Origin: Segatella copri
GTDB lineage: Bacteria > Bacteroidota > Bacteroidia > Bacteroidales > Bacteroidaceae
Assembly (NCBI RefSeq): GCF_019127135.1
Contig: NZ_JAHOEA010000003.1
Span: 1-64,000, forward strand
Direction: 5' to 3'
Length of the DNA stretch: 64,000 nt
Positions 9,225-19,577 of the stretch are shown here, in pieces. A program made the translations under genes and the position numbers. A model generated the notes under the pieces. That model worked only from the letters and a program-made list of their open reading frames with translations. It was not told where the DNA came from and made no database searches. Every line of letters starts with the position of its first letter. The stretch's first letter is position 1.

Positions 9225-11831
9225 TTAATATTCAACAGAAACATCCAGTTTCTTCAAATCCTTATCAGCCGAACTGCTGCCGTAATAAACCTCATACTTT
9301 CCAGCCTTGGCACGGACGGTATTGGTTGCAGCATCGAAGAGTTCGAAGTTTCTGCTATCCAGCGTTATGACAGCCTCAGCAGTCTTTCCTGCCTTCACCT
9401 CCACTCTCTCGAAAGCCTTCAAGCTCTTCAATGGTCCTTCGGTATCGGCAGGATTCTTCACATACACCTGCACCACCTCGGTTCCATCCTTCTTTCCAAC
9501 ATTACTTACCGGTATCTTCAGCGTAATCTTCTCACCCTTCTTCAGGATAGAGTTGGAAAGTGTAGCATCGCCAATACGGAAAGAAGTGTAGCTCAAGCCG
9601 TAACCGAATGGGAAGAGCGCATCGTTCATATAACGATAGGTTCTGCCCTTCATGCTGTAATCCTTGAAATCAGGCAACTGCTCTGAATTCTTATAGAACG
9701 TAATAGGCAACTTGCCGGCAGGATTGTACTCTCCGAAGAGTACACGAGCCACTGCCTCTCCACCTTCCTGACCAGGATACCAGGCCTGGAGAATGGCATC
9801 GCAACTCTCTGTCTCTGGAGTCAAGGCGATAGCCGAACCCGAACAGTTGACAAAGACAACCTTCTTGCCCGCCTCCTTCAAAGCCTTCAGGAAATTGCGC
9901 TGAACCTTCGGCAACTCGATGTTGGTGCGGTCACCACCCTTGAAGCCAGAAATCTCGATAGGCATTTCCTCACCTTCCAACTGTGGAGAGATGCCACCTA
10001 CGAAGACTACAGTCTCACAATCCTTCAACTGCTTGAGCGAAGCCTGATAGTCGATAGGATTCTCGTGTCCGATATTGAACTTTATATCCGCATTATAGTT
10101 AGGCATCTCGTGATAGCGAATCTCTATCTTATACTCCTTACCCTTCTCAGCTTGGAACTCGATACGACTCTCGGTAGTGCGCCAGATGGAATGCTCTGCC
10201 TTCTTCTCACCATTCAGATAAACCTCGTAGTGACCGCAACCAGCCACGTCGAGCAACACCTTGTCTGTCTGCTTAGGACGGAACACGGTTTCATATTTTG
10301 CAGAGAAGCCCACCAGCTTCACATTAGGAGCGAAAGAATGCTGACCATAGGTAGTTACCTGCACAGGATTCTTCTCCTGGGTGATGGTAACAGGCTTGCC
10401 TTCCATCTTGCGGTTGTTCCAGAAAGTACCCTTAAAGCCCAGCTTGCCATCCATGCTACACTGGTCGAAGTAAGAATCCAGAATCTGGTCGTTCACCAAG
10501 TCGCACCCTTTAAAGGTGACGACCTGGTTTTTCTTCAAACGACTCTTGATACCATCCAGGATGGTAATTGTCTGTCGTGGGGTACCATTATAGTTTCCCC
10601 ACATCATCGGTTCGTTATCCACATTTGGTCCGATGAAAGCAATCTTCTTTACCTTTTTATCGAGAGGTAATACCCCATTATTGTTTTGGAGCAGCGTCAT
10701 GGTCTGCAGAGCCATATCGAGCGAGAGCTGGCGATGCGCCTTGCTGCAAAGCACCGATACAGGGATCTTCGACCATGATACAATCTTGTTGTCATCCATC
10801 TCCCCCAAGTCGAAACGACCTTCGAGCAGACGAATCACATGCTTATCAACTTCTTCTTCAGTCAAGGCACCATACTTCACAGCCTCAGGCACTGACTTAT
10901 ATACATAATTATATCCACACTCCACATCCGTACCAGCCAGCACGCCCTTGACAGCCGCATTTCTGGCATTGCTCGAAACCTTATGATTCTCCCAGAAATC
11001 GGTAACAGCGCCACAGTCGGAAACCACCAGATACCTGAATCCCCATTCATCTCTCAAAATCTGCTGCAGCAATCGGGTACTGCCGCAGCATGGTTCATCA
11101 TCCCAACGCTGATAGGCACACATCACCTCACGCACCTTGGCATCCTGCACCAGTGATTTGAAGGCAGGCATATAAGTTTCCCAAAGGTCGCGCGGTGTAA
11201 CATCGGTAATATTGTCTGTATGGCGAGCCCATTCTGGTCCGCTATGAATTGCATAGTGCTTGGCACAAGCCCAGAGTTTGCGGTATTTCGTATCTTCAGG
11301 TCCCTGCAATCCGCGCACCACGGCACATCCCATCCTACTGGTAAGATAAGGATCCTCACCATAGGTTTCCTGTCCACGTCCCCAGCGAGGATCACGGAAG
11401 ATATTCACGTTTGGAGTCCAGACCGAGAGGGCATGGAAACGGGTTACATCTCCACCCTTCTGCTGCAGTTCATTCCATTTGGCACGCATCTCATCAGATG
11501 TTGCATCAAAGACGCTATACACCATTCTATCGTTAAACGATGCAGCCATTCCGATAGGTTCCGGAAACACGGTTACATCTCCCATATTCGCCACACCATG
11601 CAGCACCTCGCTCCACCACTGGAATCTCTTGATTCCCAATCGTGGGATAGCCGGCGAATCATCCAGCATCAGAGAAGCTTTCTCTTCCAAAGTGAGACGA
11701 CCACACAAATCTACCGCTCGCTCATGAGCCGAGAGGGATGGATTCTGATAAGGCAACTGATGAGCCAAAACATTACCAGCAAACATGAGGGAAATAAACA
11801 GCAAAGCTGCATATATAACATTCTTATTCAT
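9225..11831 (-). CDS. GH3 beta-xylosidase/beta-glucosidase with PA14 insert
   Basis: An 868-residue secreted GH3 enzyme and first gene of the operon. The order is signal peptide, GH3 N-terminal barrel (nucleophile Asp about 272 in VVSDCGAV), GH3 C-terminal alpha/beta domain interrupted by a PA14 domain (around HYEVYLNGEKKAEHS), and a fibronectin-III-like end. The PA14-containing layout is usual for Bacteroidetes beta-xylosidases. With the GH8 and GH43 partners it should finish xylo-oligosaccharides in the periplasm. A putative HTCS-controlled promoter lies just upstream. Confidence 0.9.
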   Translation of the reverse strand: MNKNVIYAALLFISLMFAGNVLAHQLPYQNPSLSAHERAVDLCGRLTLEEKASLMLDDSPAIPRLGIKRFQWWSEVLHGVANMGDVTVFPEPIGMAASFNDRMVYSVFDATSDEMRAKWNELQQKGGDVTRFHALSVWTPNVNIFRDPRWGRGQETYGEDPYLTSRMGCAVVRGLQGPEDTKYRKLWACAKHYAIHSGPEWARHTDNITDVTPRDLWETYMPAFKSLVQDAKVREVMCAYQRWDDEPCCGSTRLLQQILRDEWGFRYLVVSDCGAVTDFWENHKVSSNARNAAVKGVLAGTDVECGYNYVYKSVPEAVKYGALTEEEVDKHVIRLLEGRFDLGEMDDNKIVSWSKIPVSVLCSKAHRQLSLDMALQTMTLLQNNNGVLPLDKKVKKIAFIGPNVDNEPMMWGNYNGTPRQTITILDGIKSRLKKNQVVTFKGCDLVNDQILDSYFDQCSMDGKLGFKGTFWNNRKMEGKPVTITQEKNPVQVTTYGQHSFAPNVKLVGFSAKYETVFRPKQTDKVLLDVAGCGHYEVYLNGEKKAEHSIWRTTESRIEFQAEKGKEYKIEIRYHEMPNYNADIKFNIGHENPIDYQASLKQLKDCETVVFVGGISPQLEGEEMPIEISGFKGGDRTNIELPKVQRNFLKALKEAGKKVVFVNCSGSAIALTPETESCDAILQAWYPGQEGGEAVARVLFGEYNPAGKLPITFYKNSEQLPDFKDYSMKGRTYRYMNDALFPFGYGLSYTSFRIGDATLSNSILKKGEKITLKIPVSNVGKKDGTEVVQVYVKNPADTEGPLKSLKAFERVEVKAGKTAEAVITLDSRNFELFDAATNTVRAKAGKYEVYYGSSSADKDLKKLDVSVEY

Positions 11832-11877
11832 TATTTTACTTTTAAGCTATTAGTAATCGGATTGTTATTTATCGATG

Positions 11878-11930
11878 CAAAGGTAAGCAAAAAAGCAGTA
11901 TTCTACTTTATTACATGTATCAAATACATT
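11878..11930 (-). promoter_or_regulatory. Regulon promoter of the GH3 operon
   Basis: Minus strand: 25-bp element at 11906-11930 (AATGTATTTGATAC, 7 nt, AAAG), exactly 20 nt, then -7 box TACCTTTG at 11878-11885. A second half-site (TTGTTACA) lies exactly 21 bp further upstream. Same architecture as seven other promoters in the window. Confidence 0.75.
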
Positions 11931-11999
11931 TTATTATGTAACAATGCCAGAGAAAAGACAGAAACACCTTTTATTATATAGAAGAATGAGAGATAGGGA

Positions 12000-12052
12000 A
12001 AAGTTATTGATATATGAGACAAAGCACGTATGAGAATCTTTTCATAACTTTG
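12000..12052 (+). promoter_or_regulatory. Regulon promoter of the CE6-CE1 gene
   Basis: 25-bp element at 12000-12024 (AAAGTTATTGATAT, 7 nt, AAAG), exactly 20 nt, then TAACTTTG at 12045-12052. The upstream 21-bp half-site is weak here. It is divergent from the GH3 promoter. Confidence 0.7.
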
Positions 12053-12101
12053 CAAACAGAACAGAAGATGAAAATCAATCTAATAATTTAATTAAATATA
12101 A

Positions 12102-14015
<1,914 letters not shown>

Positions 14016-14032
14016 ACAAATTAAGTGGTAAA

Positions 14033-14092
14033 CAAACTATCAGACATAATAAATCCCAGAACCGCTTGGAAGAGCGATTCTGGGATTATTTA
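14033..14092 (+). terminator. Hairpin repeat, copy 1 (terminator of CE6-CE1)
   Basis: Stem AATCCCAGAAccGCT / AGCgATTCTGGGATT with one mismatch, 17 nt after a leader CAAACTATCAGACATAATA. The same leader plus hairpin recurs at 14676 and, diverged, at 16020. Confidence 0.75.
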
Positions 14093-14124
14093 TATACTTC
14101 TTGCCATTGAATTCCCGCACTGAA

Positions 14125-14190
14125 ATTACGTCACGACGTATCTTTTACTACGTCCGGACGTAACTTTTGCTGCGTCGGGACGTAGCAAAT
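14125..14190. repeat. Three 22-nt units with a palindromic core
   Basis: Units at 14125, 14147 and 14169, each exactly 22 nt. Each holds a 14-nt palindrome-like core TACGTC-nn-GACGTA (third unit TGCGTC). No reading frame runs through them. Confidence 0.8.
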
Positions 14191-14240
14191 CCCTCAAAAA
14201 CACCGTTATTTTGCTGATTTTATGCAAAAAGTGGTAATAG

Positions 14241-14280
14241 GTGGCAATAAAGTGGTAATAAAAACACCCCTTATTGCCAC
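14241..14280. repeat. Inverted repeat GTGGCAATAA
   Basis: GTGGCAATAA at 14241-14250 and its complement at 14271-14280. Further GTGGTAATA/GTGGCA words occur at 14231, 14252 and around 14317-14333. It could be a small structure or a remnant; function unknown. Confidence 0.5.
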
Positions 14281-14380
14281 ACGTTATCTTCTAATAATCA
14301 TAGAGTTAAGTATAAGTGTGGCAAATGTGGCATTAAATTAGAAAAAAAAATACACATGTAACACTACAGGATACTGATAT

Positions 14381-14666
14381 AGCTCAGTAAGCTAACTCAA
14401 GTAGTTCAATCAGCTAACCCAAGTAGTTCAGTAAGCTAACCCAAGTAGTTCAGTAAGCTAACTCAAGTAGTTCAATCAGCTAACTCAAGTGACTCAATCA
14501 GCTGACGCAGATATCTCGACAAGCCGAAGGATACGTCTCCGTTAGCCTACGGAGTCGTATCCGTAACCCAATGCAGTCATATTCTTAACCCAATGCAGTC
14601 GTATCCTTAACCCCACGCAGTCATATTCTTAACCCCACGCAGCCATATCTGTAGGCAAACGGAAGC
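14381..14666. repeat. 13-unit, 22-nt-period degenerate tandem array
   Basis: Thirteen consecutive units of exactly 22 nt with no spacers. Units 1-6 are of one type (for example AGTTCAGTAAGCTAACCC then AAGT), units 9-12 of another (GTATCCGTAACCCAATGC then AGTC), and units 7, 8 and 13 are diverged. The two types align in phase (shared TC at 4-5, TAA near 8-10, C at 12). 22 is not a multiple of 3 and stops occur in every frame, so it is not coding. Confidence 0.85.
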
Positions 14667-14675
14667 ACATCATGG

Positions 14676-14769
14676 CAAACTATCAGACATAATAAATCCC
14701 AGAACCGCTTAGAAGAGCGATTCTGGGATTTTTTTATACCATTTGTTCATTATTTATATTATATAGATT
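14676..14769. repeat. Hairpin repeat, copy 2, left of the Rpn gene
   Basis: Shares about 55 nt with copy 1 (one difference) and a further roughly 40 nt after the hairpin (TACCATTTGTT, then TTATATTATATAGATT) with copy 3. Confidence 0.8.
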
Positions 14770-14797
14770 AATTCGTTACTGAAGTTTCGCATGTAAG

Positions 14798-14855
14798 CCC
14801 CACACGCCCTGAACCAACGGTCACCGGCCGAAGGGAAAGGTAAAGGGCGTGTGGG
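14798..14855. other. Stable stem-loop of unknown role
   Basis: CCCACACGCCCT at 14799-14810 pairs perfectly with AGGGCGTGTGGG at 14844-14855 around a purine-rich 33-nt loop. It is GC-rich against an AT-rich background. No T-run follows, so it is not a simple terminator. It may be a small structured RNA or a DNA site linked to the Rpn cassette. Confidence 0.45.
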
Positions 14856-14997
14856 TAATTTCAACCGTACAGGTCGAAAAGTTTTAGAAAAAGTTATCAG
14901 ATAGTATTGGGGATAGCAAAACCTTTACTTTTTTACCTTTTTACTTTTTTACCTTTAAAAATCCCAGAAATCTCTTGCAGATATGAAAATAAAACCG

Positions 14998-15005
14998 TAA
15001 CTTTG
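14998..15005 (+). promoter_or_regulatory. -7 box TAACTTTG of the Rpn gene
   Basis: TAACTTTG lies 28 nt before the chosen ATG, at the usual distance. It places upstream in-frame starts (14907) before the promoter. Confidence 0.6.
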
Positions 15006-15032
15006 CGGCATGGATTTTTAATACAGATGATT

Positions 15033-15995
15033 ATGAAACAGGTAGAAGAAAGATACATCAGCTTGCTGACCGACTTCGGTTTCAAGCGAATTTTCGGAAC
15101 AGCAATGAACAAGGATTTGCTCATTTGCTTCCTCAACAGCTTGTTTAATGGCAGACAGGTTGTAAAGGACGTATCGTATCTGAACCCGGAGCATGTGGGA
15201 GATGTCTATACCGACCGCAGAGCCATCTTTGATGTATATTGCGAGGGCGAAAACGGCGAGAAGTTCATCGTTGAAATGCAGAATGCGTACCAGACGTATT
15301 TCAAGGATCGCGCCCTCTTCTACTCCACCTTCCCTATCCGAGAACAGGCGCCCAAGGGGAATGAGTGGGATTTCAAGCTCAATCATATCTATACCGTTGC
15401 CCTGCTCAACTTCAGCATGAACGAGGATGCATTCGACAAGGAGAAAATCCGCCATCATGTGCAGTTGTGCGACACTGCTACCCACAAAGTATTTTACGAC
15501 AAACTCGAATATATCTATGTAGAGATTTCCAAGTTCAACAAATCCCTGGAAGAATTGGATACACTCTACGAGAAGTGGCTCTATGCACTGAAGAATCTCT
15601 ATAAGCTTACCCAGCGCCCTAAAGAACTGTGCGATAAAGTCTTCGACCGCCTCTTCGAGGAAGCCGAGATAGCCAAGTTTACTCCGCAGGAAATGAGGGA
15701 GTACGAGACCAGCAAGATGGCATATCGCGACATCAAGAATTCCGTTGACACCGCTAAGCGTGAAGGTATAGCTGAGGGTATGGAAAAGGGAATGGAATTA
15801 GGTATGGCGAAAGGTAAGCAAGAAGGTCTTGCGGAAGGTATGGAAAAAGGTATGGAGAAAGGTAGAGCAGAAGGCAAGCATGAGGCCAACACAGAAACAG
15901 CACAACGATTGCTGGCAATGGGACTTTCTGCCGAACAGGTTTCCAAAGCTACCCAGCTACCTTTGGAAATCATTAAGAATCTGAGCAATACATAA
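15033..15995 (+). CDS. Rpn/PDDEXK-family recombination-promoting nuclease
   Basis: A 320-residue protein (322 if ATG 15027 is used). The N-terminal half is PD-(D/E)XK nuclease-like: DRRAIFDVY supplies the Asp and KFIVEMQN the E-x-Q part. The C-terminal third is a Gly/Glu/Lys-rich heptad-like stretch of EGMEKGM and KGKQEGLAEG repeats followed by a short helical end, as usual for this family. Family members (RpnA-type, PF12784) are DNA endonucleases implicated in recombination and are multi-copy in Bacteroidetes. Hairpin repeats copy 2 and copy 3 flank the gene in direct orientation, as if it were a cassette. Confidence 0.85.
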   Translation: MKQVEERYISLLTDFGFKRIFGTAMNKDLLICFLNSLFNGRQVVKDVSYLNPEHVGDVYTDRRAIFDVYCEGENGEKFIVEMQNAYQTYFKDRALFYSTFPIREQAPKGNEWDFKLNHIYTVALLNFSMNEDAFDKEKIRHHVQLCDTATHKVFYDKLEYIYVEISKFNKSLEELDTLYEKWLYALKNLYKLTQRPKELCDKVFDRLFEEAEIAKFTPQEMREYETSKMAYRDIKNSVDTAKREGIAEGMEKGMELGMAKGKQEGLAEGMEKGMEKGRAEGKHEANTETAQRLLAMGLSAEQVSKATQLPLEIIKNLSNT

Positions 15996-16019
15996 AAAAT
16001 ATAATAGCGGAGATATTGA

Positions 16020-16112
16020 TGACAAATATCACCATAATAAATCCCAGAACTGCTTGGAAGAGCGATTCTGGGATTTTTTATACCATTTGTTTAATATTTA
16101 TATTATATAGAT
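16020..16112 (+). repeat. Hairpin repeat, copy 3, right of the Rpn gene (terminator)
   Basis: AATCCCAGAAC...ATTCTGGGATT hairpin plus T-run, 24 nt after the Rpn stop. The following 40 nt nearly match copy 2. Ends abruptly where the decayed esterase fragment begins. Confidence 0.75.
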
Positions 16113-16113
16113 T

Positions 16114-16172
16114 CTACATCATCGTTCACATTATTATATATAGTACGATGCGAGCATTGTAAAACGTCTCAT
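16114..16172 (-). pseudogene. Internally deleted fragment of the CE1-like esterase gene
   Basis: On the minus strand, ATG 16172 begins MRRFTMLAS, matching the first codons (MKRFTMLAS) of the esterase gene at 21382-22839 almost base for base. It then jumps to ACTATATATAATAATGTGAACGA, which matches the internal codons for TIYNNVND about 650 nt further into that gene. So a copy of the esterase was present here and lost most of its sequence; a stop follows after 12 codons. Confidence 0.7.
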
Positions 16173-16238
16173 TTGTTATATGTTAAATATCAATTACTGA
16201 ATTATCTTTTTCTGATAACATTGCCTTTATAGTTATGT

Positions 16239-17708
16239 TTATCGCTGCCCAGAAAGGTTGAATGTCTCGCCAAGTTTTGGGCGGATGATGACCCTTCTGT
16301 AACTGGTCAGTGCCGGAGTCCCATTGTCTGTCACTTCACAGATTATATGCAGTTCTTTTCCTGCCGCATCCTGGGGGATACGTAGAATGGCATTAGCTTT
16401 GTCTGCCTCTCTGATACTTACCATTGAGGTGTAAGTACCCGCTTCCGGCAATATCCACCAGTGGAATGTCAGTTTATCTTTATCCGGATCCACAGATTTT
16501 GAAGCGTTTAATTGGAGTTCCTCTTCTGTTTCTGGTTCAATTATAATCGGGTTCAATCCCTTTTCACCATTTACGATAACTATCGGGTTACGGTTTCCTT
16601 TGCCGTATGCAGCCCAATCCATACGTGCCATGAAGTTGGCGAATATTGCGGGATAGAAGTATTTTTCATATTTCTCCGATATGCATCTGACTGCCGGATC
16701 TGCATTTGTGTAACATGTTGTCAGACTGTCTGGTGACAGTCCCCATCGGAAATAGCCACCCCAACCAGCCTGGCTACATACGGTCGGATCGTTTAATCCA
16801 TTTGGGGTTACATGTAGGAAAGAAGGAGTGTCGCCTTCCACTCCGTATTTGTTTTTCGGATATATTTTCCCTAGATTCCCGTGATTTTGTATATGAGTTG
16901 CGTATTCGTTCCAATTCTGGCTTCCTATGGCGTTCTGCACGATCCAGGCGCTGTCGTCCCAGAAAAAGCGGATATCCTTGCCGCAAGTCTTGCGGATCCA
17001 TTGATGAGAACTGAAGGCATAATCCACAGGGGGACCTCCGCATACATCTTGGTCTGTAATTGTATAAACACACAACTTATTCAGAAACTTTCTAACTTCC
17101 GTTTCGCTTCGTTCCTGCCTGACAGTCCATATCGCTTGAGCCAGTGTATTTGCACCGCCCCAAACCATAACCCATAAGGGACGGTCGTCCTTTTCGTCAA
17201 CCAGGTCGATAATCATTTGGCTACCTTGTGAGCGATTCTCCTCTCCAAGTTTGCTTACGCCTAAATCTCTGCTGCCAAATGCAGTCCTGCTACGCAAATA
17301 GGCAGCACTTGGCCAATAACCCAACGTTTGTTTGCCAGCTTCCTTTTCTACTGGCAGGAAACCCTTTTGTCCGGATCGTTTCATTAGATTCGGTAGATCC
17401 TCCTCGTAGGCATTAATTACTTTCTGCATGTTTTCCATCCATTCGTCCGGATAAGATCTCCCGCAGCTGTTCCATCCTCCTGTCGCAATCAGTCCCTCTA
17501 TTTCATAAAGGTCAGCATGGACCAGCAGGCGGACCATTGATTCCATGTCATCGGGTTCAAGGTCTGTCGGTGCAATATCCGTAAGTACGACAATACGTGG
17601 TTTCAGGGAGGAATCCGCAACTGTTTTCGCTGCAGTTTGCATTGAACATAGAAGCAAGATGCCCAGCATTCCAGCGATTTTCCATTGTAGTTTAATAATA
17701 TGTCCCAT
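16239..17708 (-). CDS. DUF1593 / Sde182-type nucleoside-hydrolase-like secreted protein, C-terminus frameshifted
   Basis: A 489-residue secreted protein. After a signal peptide (GILLLCSMQTAAK) comes a nucleoside-hydrolase-like domain (VVLTDIAPTDLEPDDMESM carries the acidic metal-binding cluster), then a C-terminal Ig-like domain (SKSVDPDKDKLTFHWWI). Members are often called cellulose-binding Sde_0182-like; the reaction is not established. The frame stops right after FNLSGQR. In the +1 frame the sequence goes on DKHNYKGNVIRKR to a stop at 16202, which matches the C-terminal sorting-type tail seen in neighbours (GYKGVVIKNGKK), so the tail was lost by a frameshift. No regulon promoter motif is seen upstream. 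Confidence 0.8.
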   Translation of the reverse strand: MGHIIKLQWKIAGMLGILLLCSMQTAAKTVADSSLKPRIVVLTDIAPTDLEPDDMESMVRLLVHADLYEIEGLIATGGWNSCGRSYPDEWMENMQKVINAYEEDLPNLMKRSGQKGFLPVEKEAGKQTLGYWPSAAYLRSRTAFGSRDLGVSKLGEENRSQGSQMIIDLVDEKDDRPLWVMVWGGANTLAQAIWTVRQERSETEVRKFLNKLCVYTITDQDVCGGPPVDYAFSSHQWIRKTCGKDIRFFWDDSAWIVQNAIGSQNWNEYATHIQNHGNLGKIYPKNKYGVEGDTPSFLHVTPNGLNDPTVCSQAGWGGYFRWGLSPDSLTTCYTNADPAVRCISEKYEKYFYPAIFANFMARMDWAAYGKGNRNPIVIVNGEKGLNPIIIEPETEEELQLNASKSVDPDKDKLTFHWWILPEAGTYTSMVSIREADKANAILRIPQDAAGKELHIICEVTDNGTPALTSYRRVIIRPKLGETFNLSGQR

Positions 17709-17976
17709 AGTCCTTAATTACGCAACACTATTATAAATTAAACTTTTTAAACACCTGAGCAGCAAAAAGTTCTTGAACAAGTCAAGCGGCAGAGCCGAGC
17801 GGCCCAGGATTTTGCCATGTCGAAGAATTCACTTATCTTAGTGTTGCAAAAACAAACAAGAGAATCCAACGATAGCACAGCTTCCATGCATAGTCTCCTC
17901 AGCGCGGGATACGTACAGGAAGTTAAGGAGAGTGCATCATAATGGGCAATGCACCCTCCTTGTCATCAGGAAGTTA
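17709..17976. other. Intergenic region without a recognisable gene
   Basis: 268 nt. It has a GC-rich patch at about 17783-17810 unlike its surroundings and an imperfect hairpin at about 17922-17963 (AAGGAGaGTGCAT / ATGCACcCTCCTT) that can terminate the GH43 gene on the minus strand. No TAnnTTTG box in a convincing place for the DUF1593 gene. Confidence 0.4.
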
Positions 17977-19476
17977 TCATTTGAACTTCCATTCGTCGAA
18001 TGTGATATTGTTTCCTTTCAGGACAAAACAGAGGTCCATTGTGCCTGTCATATTCTTTTGAAGTTGGGATTCTATGAGTTTCATTTGCGGGGTACCGACT
18101 TTGATTGAAGCTATGACTTCTCCGTCCGGCCTATCCCGGCGAACTTCTATGATTCCGTTTCCGGATGCCTTAATTTCCAGACTGGAAGGTACTTTGTTGA
18201 ATTCCACACCTCTGACAGCAATGATGCCAGTCTTGTTGGGAACGGTAACGGCATACATGTCCCCGATGCTTTTTCCATTTGTGAACTTGACACCTTGTGT
18301 GGCTGCTGTGGTTTCGGCCTGCTGGATGATGAACGGATTCATAGGCTGTATCTGTTTTACGCCTTTCAGAGTCTGATTACCCATGTGGATATTCACAGTA
18401 TTCTCGTCAACTTGTATTTCATCGACACAAACATTACGAAAACCAGCTGTTGTATTGAAACTATGTTGCAAACTCATTGTGTGATAGAATACATACCATT
18501 TCCCGCGGAATTTGTGTAGATGTGTATGATTGTTGCTGTAGTCAAATCCATAATCTCCAGGGTTTTTCATATAGTTGTGCTGGTATTTCCAACTTTTGGT
18601 TACCAGCGGAGTTTTGCTAGTCATGTAACTCATGCAACAGGTGGTTGGTTTCTCTGTCGGGAGAGGCCAGTCGCTAAAATCTTGCCAATCTATGTTATAA
18701 GTATAAACGTATGTGCCGTTGATGTAGTTTAATTCGTTAGCTTCGAAATGATGGGGAGCCCTGATGGGCTTTATCGGGCCATCCACACTAATCATGTCTT
18801 TTCCCAAACGCATAATGCGAGCACATCCTCCGCCTACTGTCAGCCAACCTTTTCCTTTGTCATCGATGACTACACCCGGATCGAAAGCGGCTTTGCATTC
18901 TCCTGCTATGCCGGGAGTGTTTGTGTCTACCAAACTATGATTCAGCGGGCTTGACCACGGTCCTATAGGGGATGTGGATGTCAGCACCGCGGTTCCACCC
19001 CCGCTATTGGAGAAATAGAGGTAGAAGTGAGTCTTGCCGTCCGCTTCCTCACGTTTTGCGATCGACGGTGCCCATGATGTTTGTATCCATGGGGCGATGC
19101 TGTCTGTTTTAATAATTCCGTGATAGGTCCAGTTTGTCATGTCATCGGAAGACATCATCACCAGAGATTTGATGTATTCGTAGGAGTTTTTTCCGTAACC
19201 GCCTATTGAATCATATTGTTGCTGATCGTTTGTTGCGTACACATAAATTCTGCCTTTATATTCTACTGCAGTTGGATCCGCTGTAAACATAAAATCCAGC
19301 AGGGGATTTCCATCTCCTGTGGTGAGTTTAGGGGAAACGTCCGGCATGGTTACATAAGGTACGGAATCATTTTTCAGGGACGGATTTTCTCCGGCCTGCG
19401 CATTTTGCTGGTGAGATATCATACATGCAGCAATGGCCATTGATAAAACGGGGGTCTGGATATTTTTCTTTTTCAT
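17977..19476 (-). CDS. GH43 glycosidase with C-terminal CBM6-like domain, secreted
   Basis: A 499-residue protein from ATG 19476. The open frame continues upstream past the promoter, so longer starts are rejected. Signal peptide then GH43 propeller with Asp in FTADPTAVEY, Asp in AFDPGVVIDD and Glu in FEANELNYI, all three expected acids. The last 120 residues (ending in NNITFDEWKF) form a CBM6-like sandwich. This layout is common for arabinofuranosidases and xylosidases acting on arabinoxylan. It has its own regulon promoter and is followed by the DUF1593 gene on the same strand. Confidence 0.87.
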   Translation of the reverse strand: MKKKNIQTPVLSMAIAACMISHQQNAQAGENPSLKNDSVPYVTMPDVSPKLTTGDGNPLLDFMFTADPTAVEYKGRIYVYATNDQQQYDSIGGYGKNSYEYIKSLVMMSSDDMTNWTYHGIIKTDSIAPWIQTSWAPSIAKREEADGKTHFYLYFSNSGGGTAVLTSTSPIGPWSSPLNHSLVDTNTPGIAGECKAAFDPGVVIDDKGKGWLTVGGGCARIMRLGKDMISVDGPIKPIRAPHHFEANELNYINGTYVYTYNIDWQDFSDWPLPTEKPTTCCMSYMTSKTPLVTKSWKYQHNYMKNPGDYGFDYSNNHTHLHKFRGKWYVFYHTMSLQHSFNTTAGFRNVCVDEIQVDENTVNIHMGNQTLKGVKQIQPMNPFIIQQAETTAATQGVKFTNGKSIGDMYAVTVPNKTGIIAVRGVEFNKVPSSLEIKASGNGIIEVRRDRPDGEVIASIKVGTPQMKLIESQLQKNMTGTMDLCFVLKGNNITFDEWKFK

Positions 19477-19505
19477 TCGTATATGATTAAATTGTTTATT
19501 CGTTG

Positions 19506-19558
19506 CAAAATTACAAGAATAATCCGACATAGGCTTTGCGCCATATATCAAATACTTT
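19506..19558 (-). promoter_or_regulatory. Regulon promoter of the GH43 gene
   Basis: 25-bp element at 19534-19558 (AAAGTATTTGATAT, 7 nt, AAAG), 20 nt, then TAATTTTG at 19506-19513. A second half-site TTTGATAC lies exactly 21 bp upstream. Confidence 0.75.
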
Positions 19559-19577
19559 ATCAAACGTATCAAAATGC

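Noticed and set aside
14381..14666. CRISPR array
   Set aside because: Units follow each other without spacers, units are 22 nt and degenerate, and no cas gene is present.
14033..16112. Insertion sequence
   Set aside because: The hairpin copies are direct, not terminal inverted repeats, and the Rpn protein is not a DDE or serine transposase. Called a possible cassette only.
17709..17976. tRNA or transposase remnant in the GC-rich patch
   Set aside because: No cloverleaf and no recognisable protein motif in any frame.
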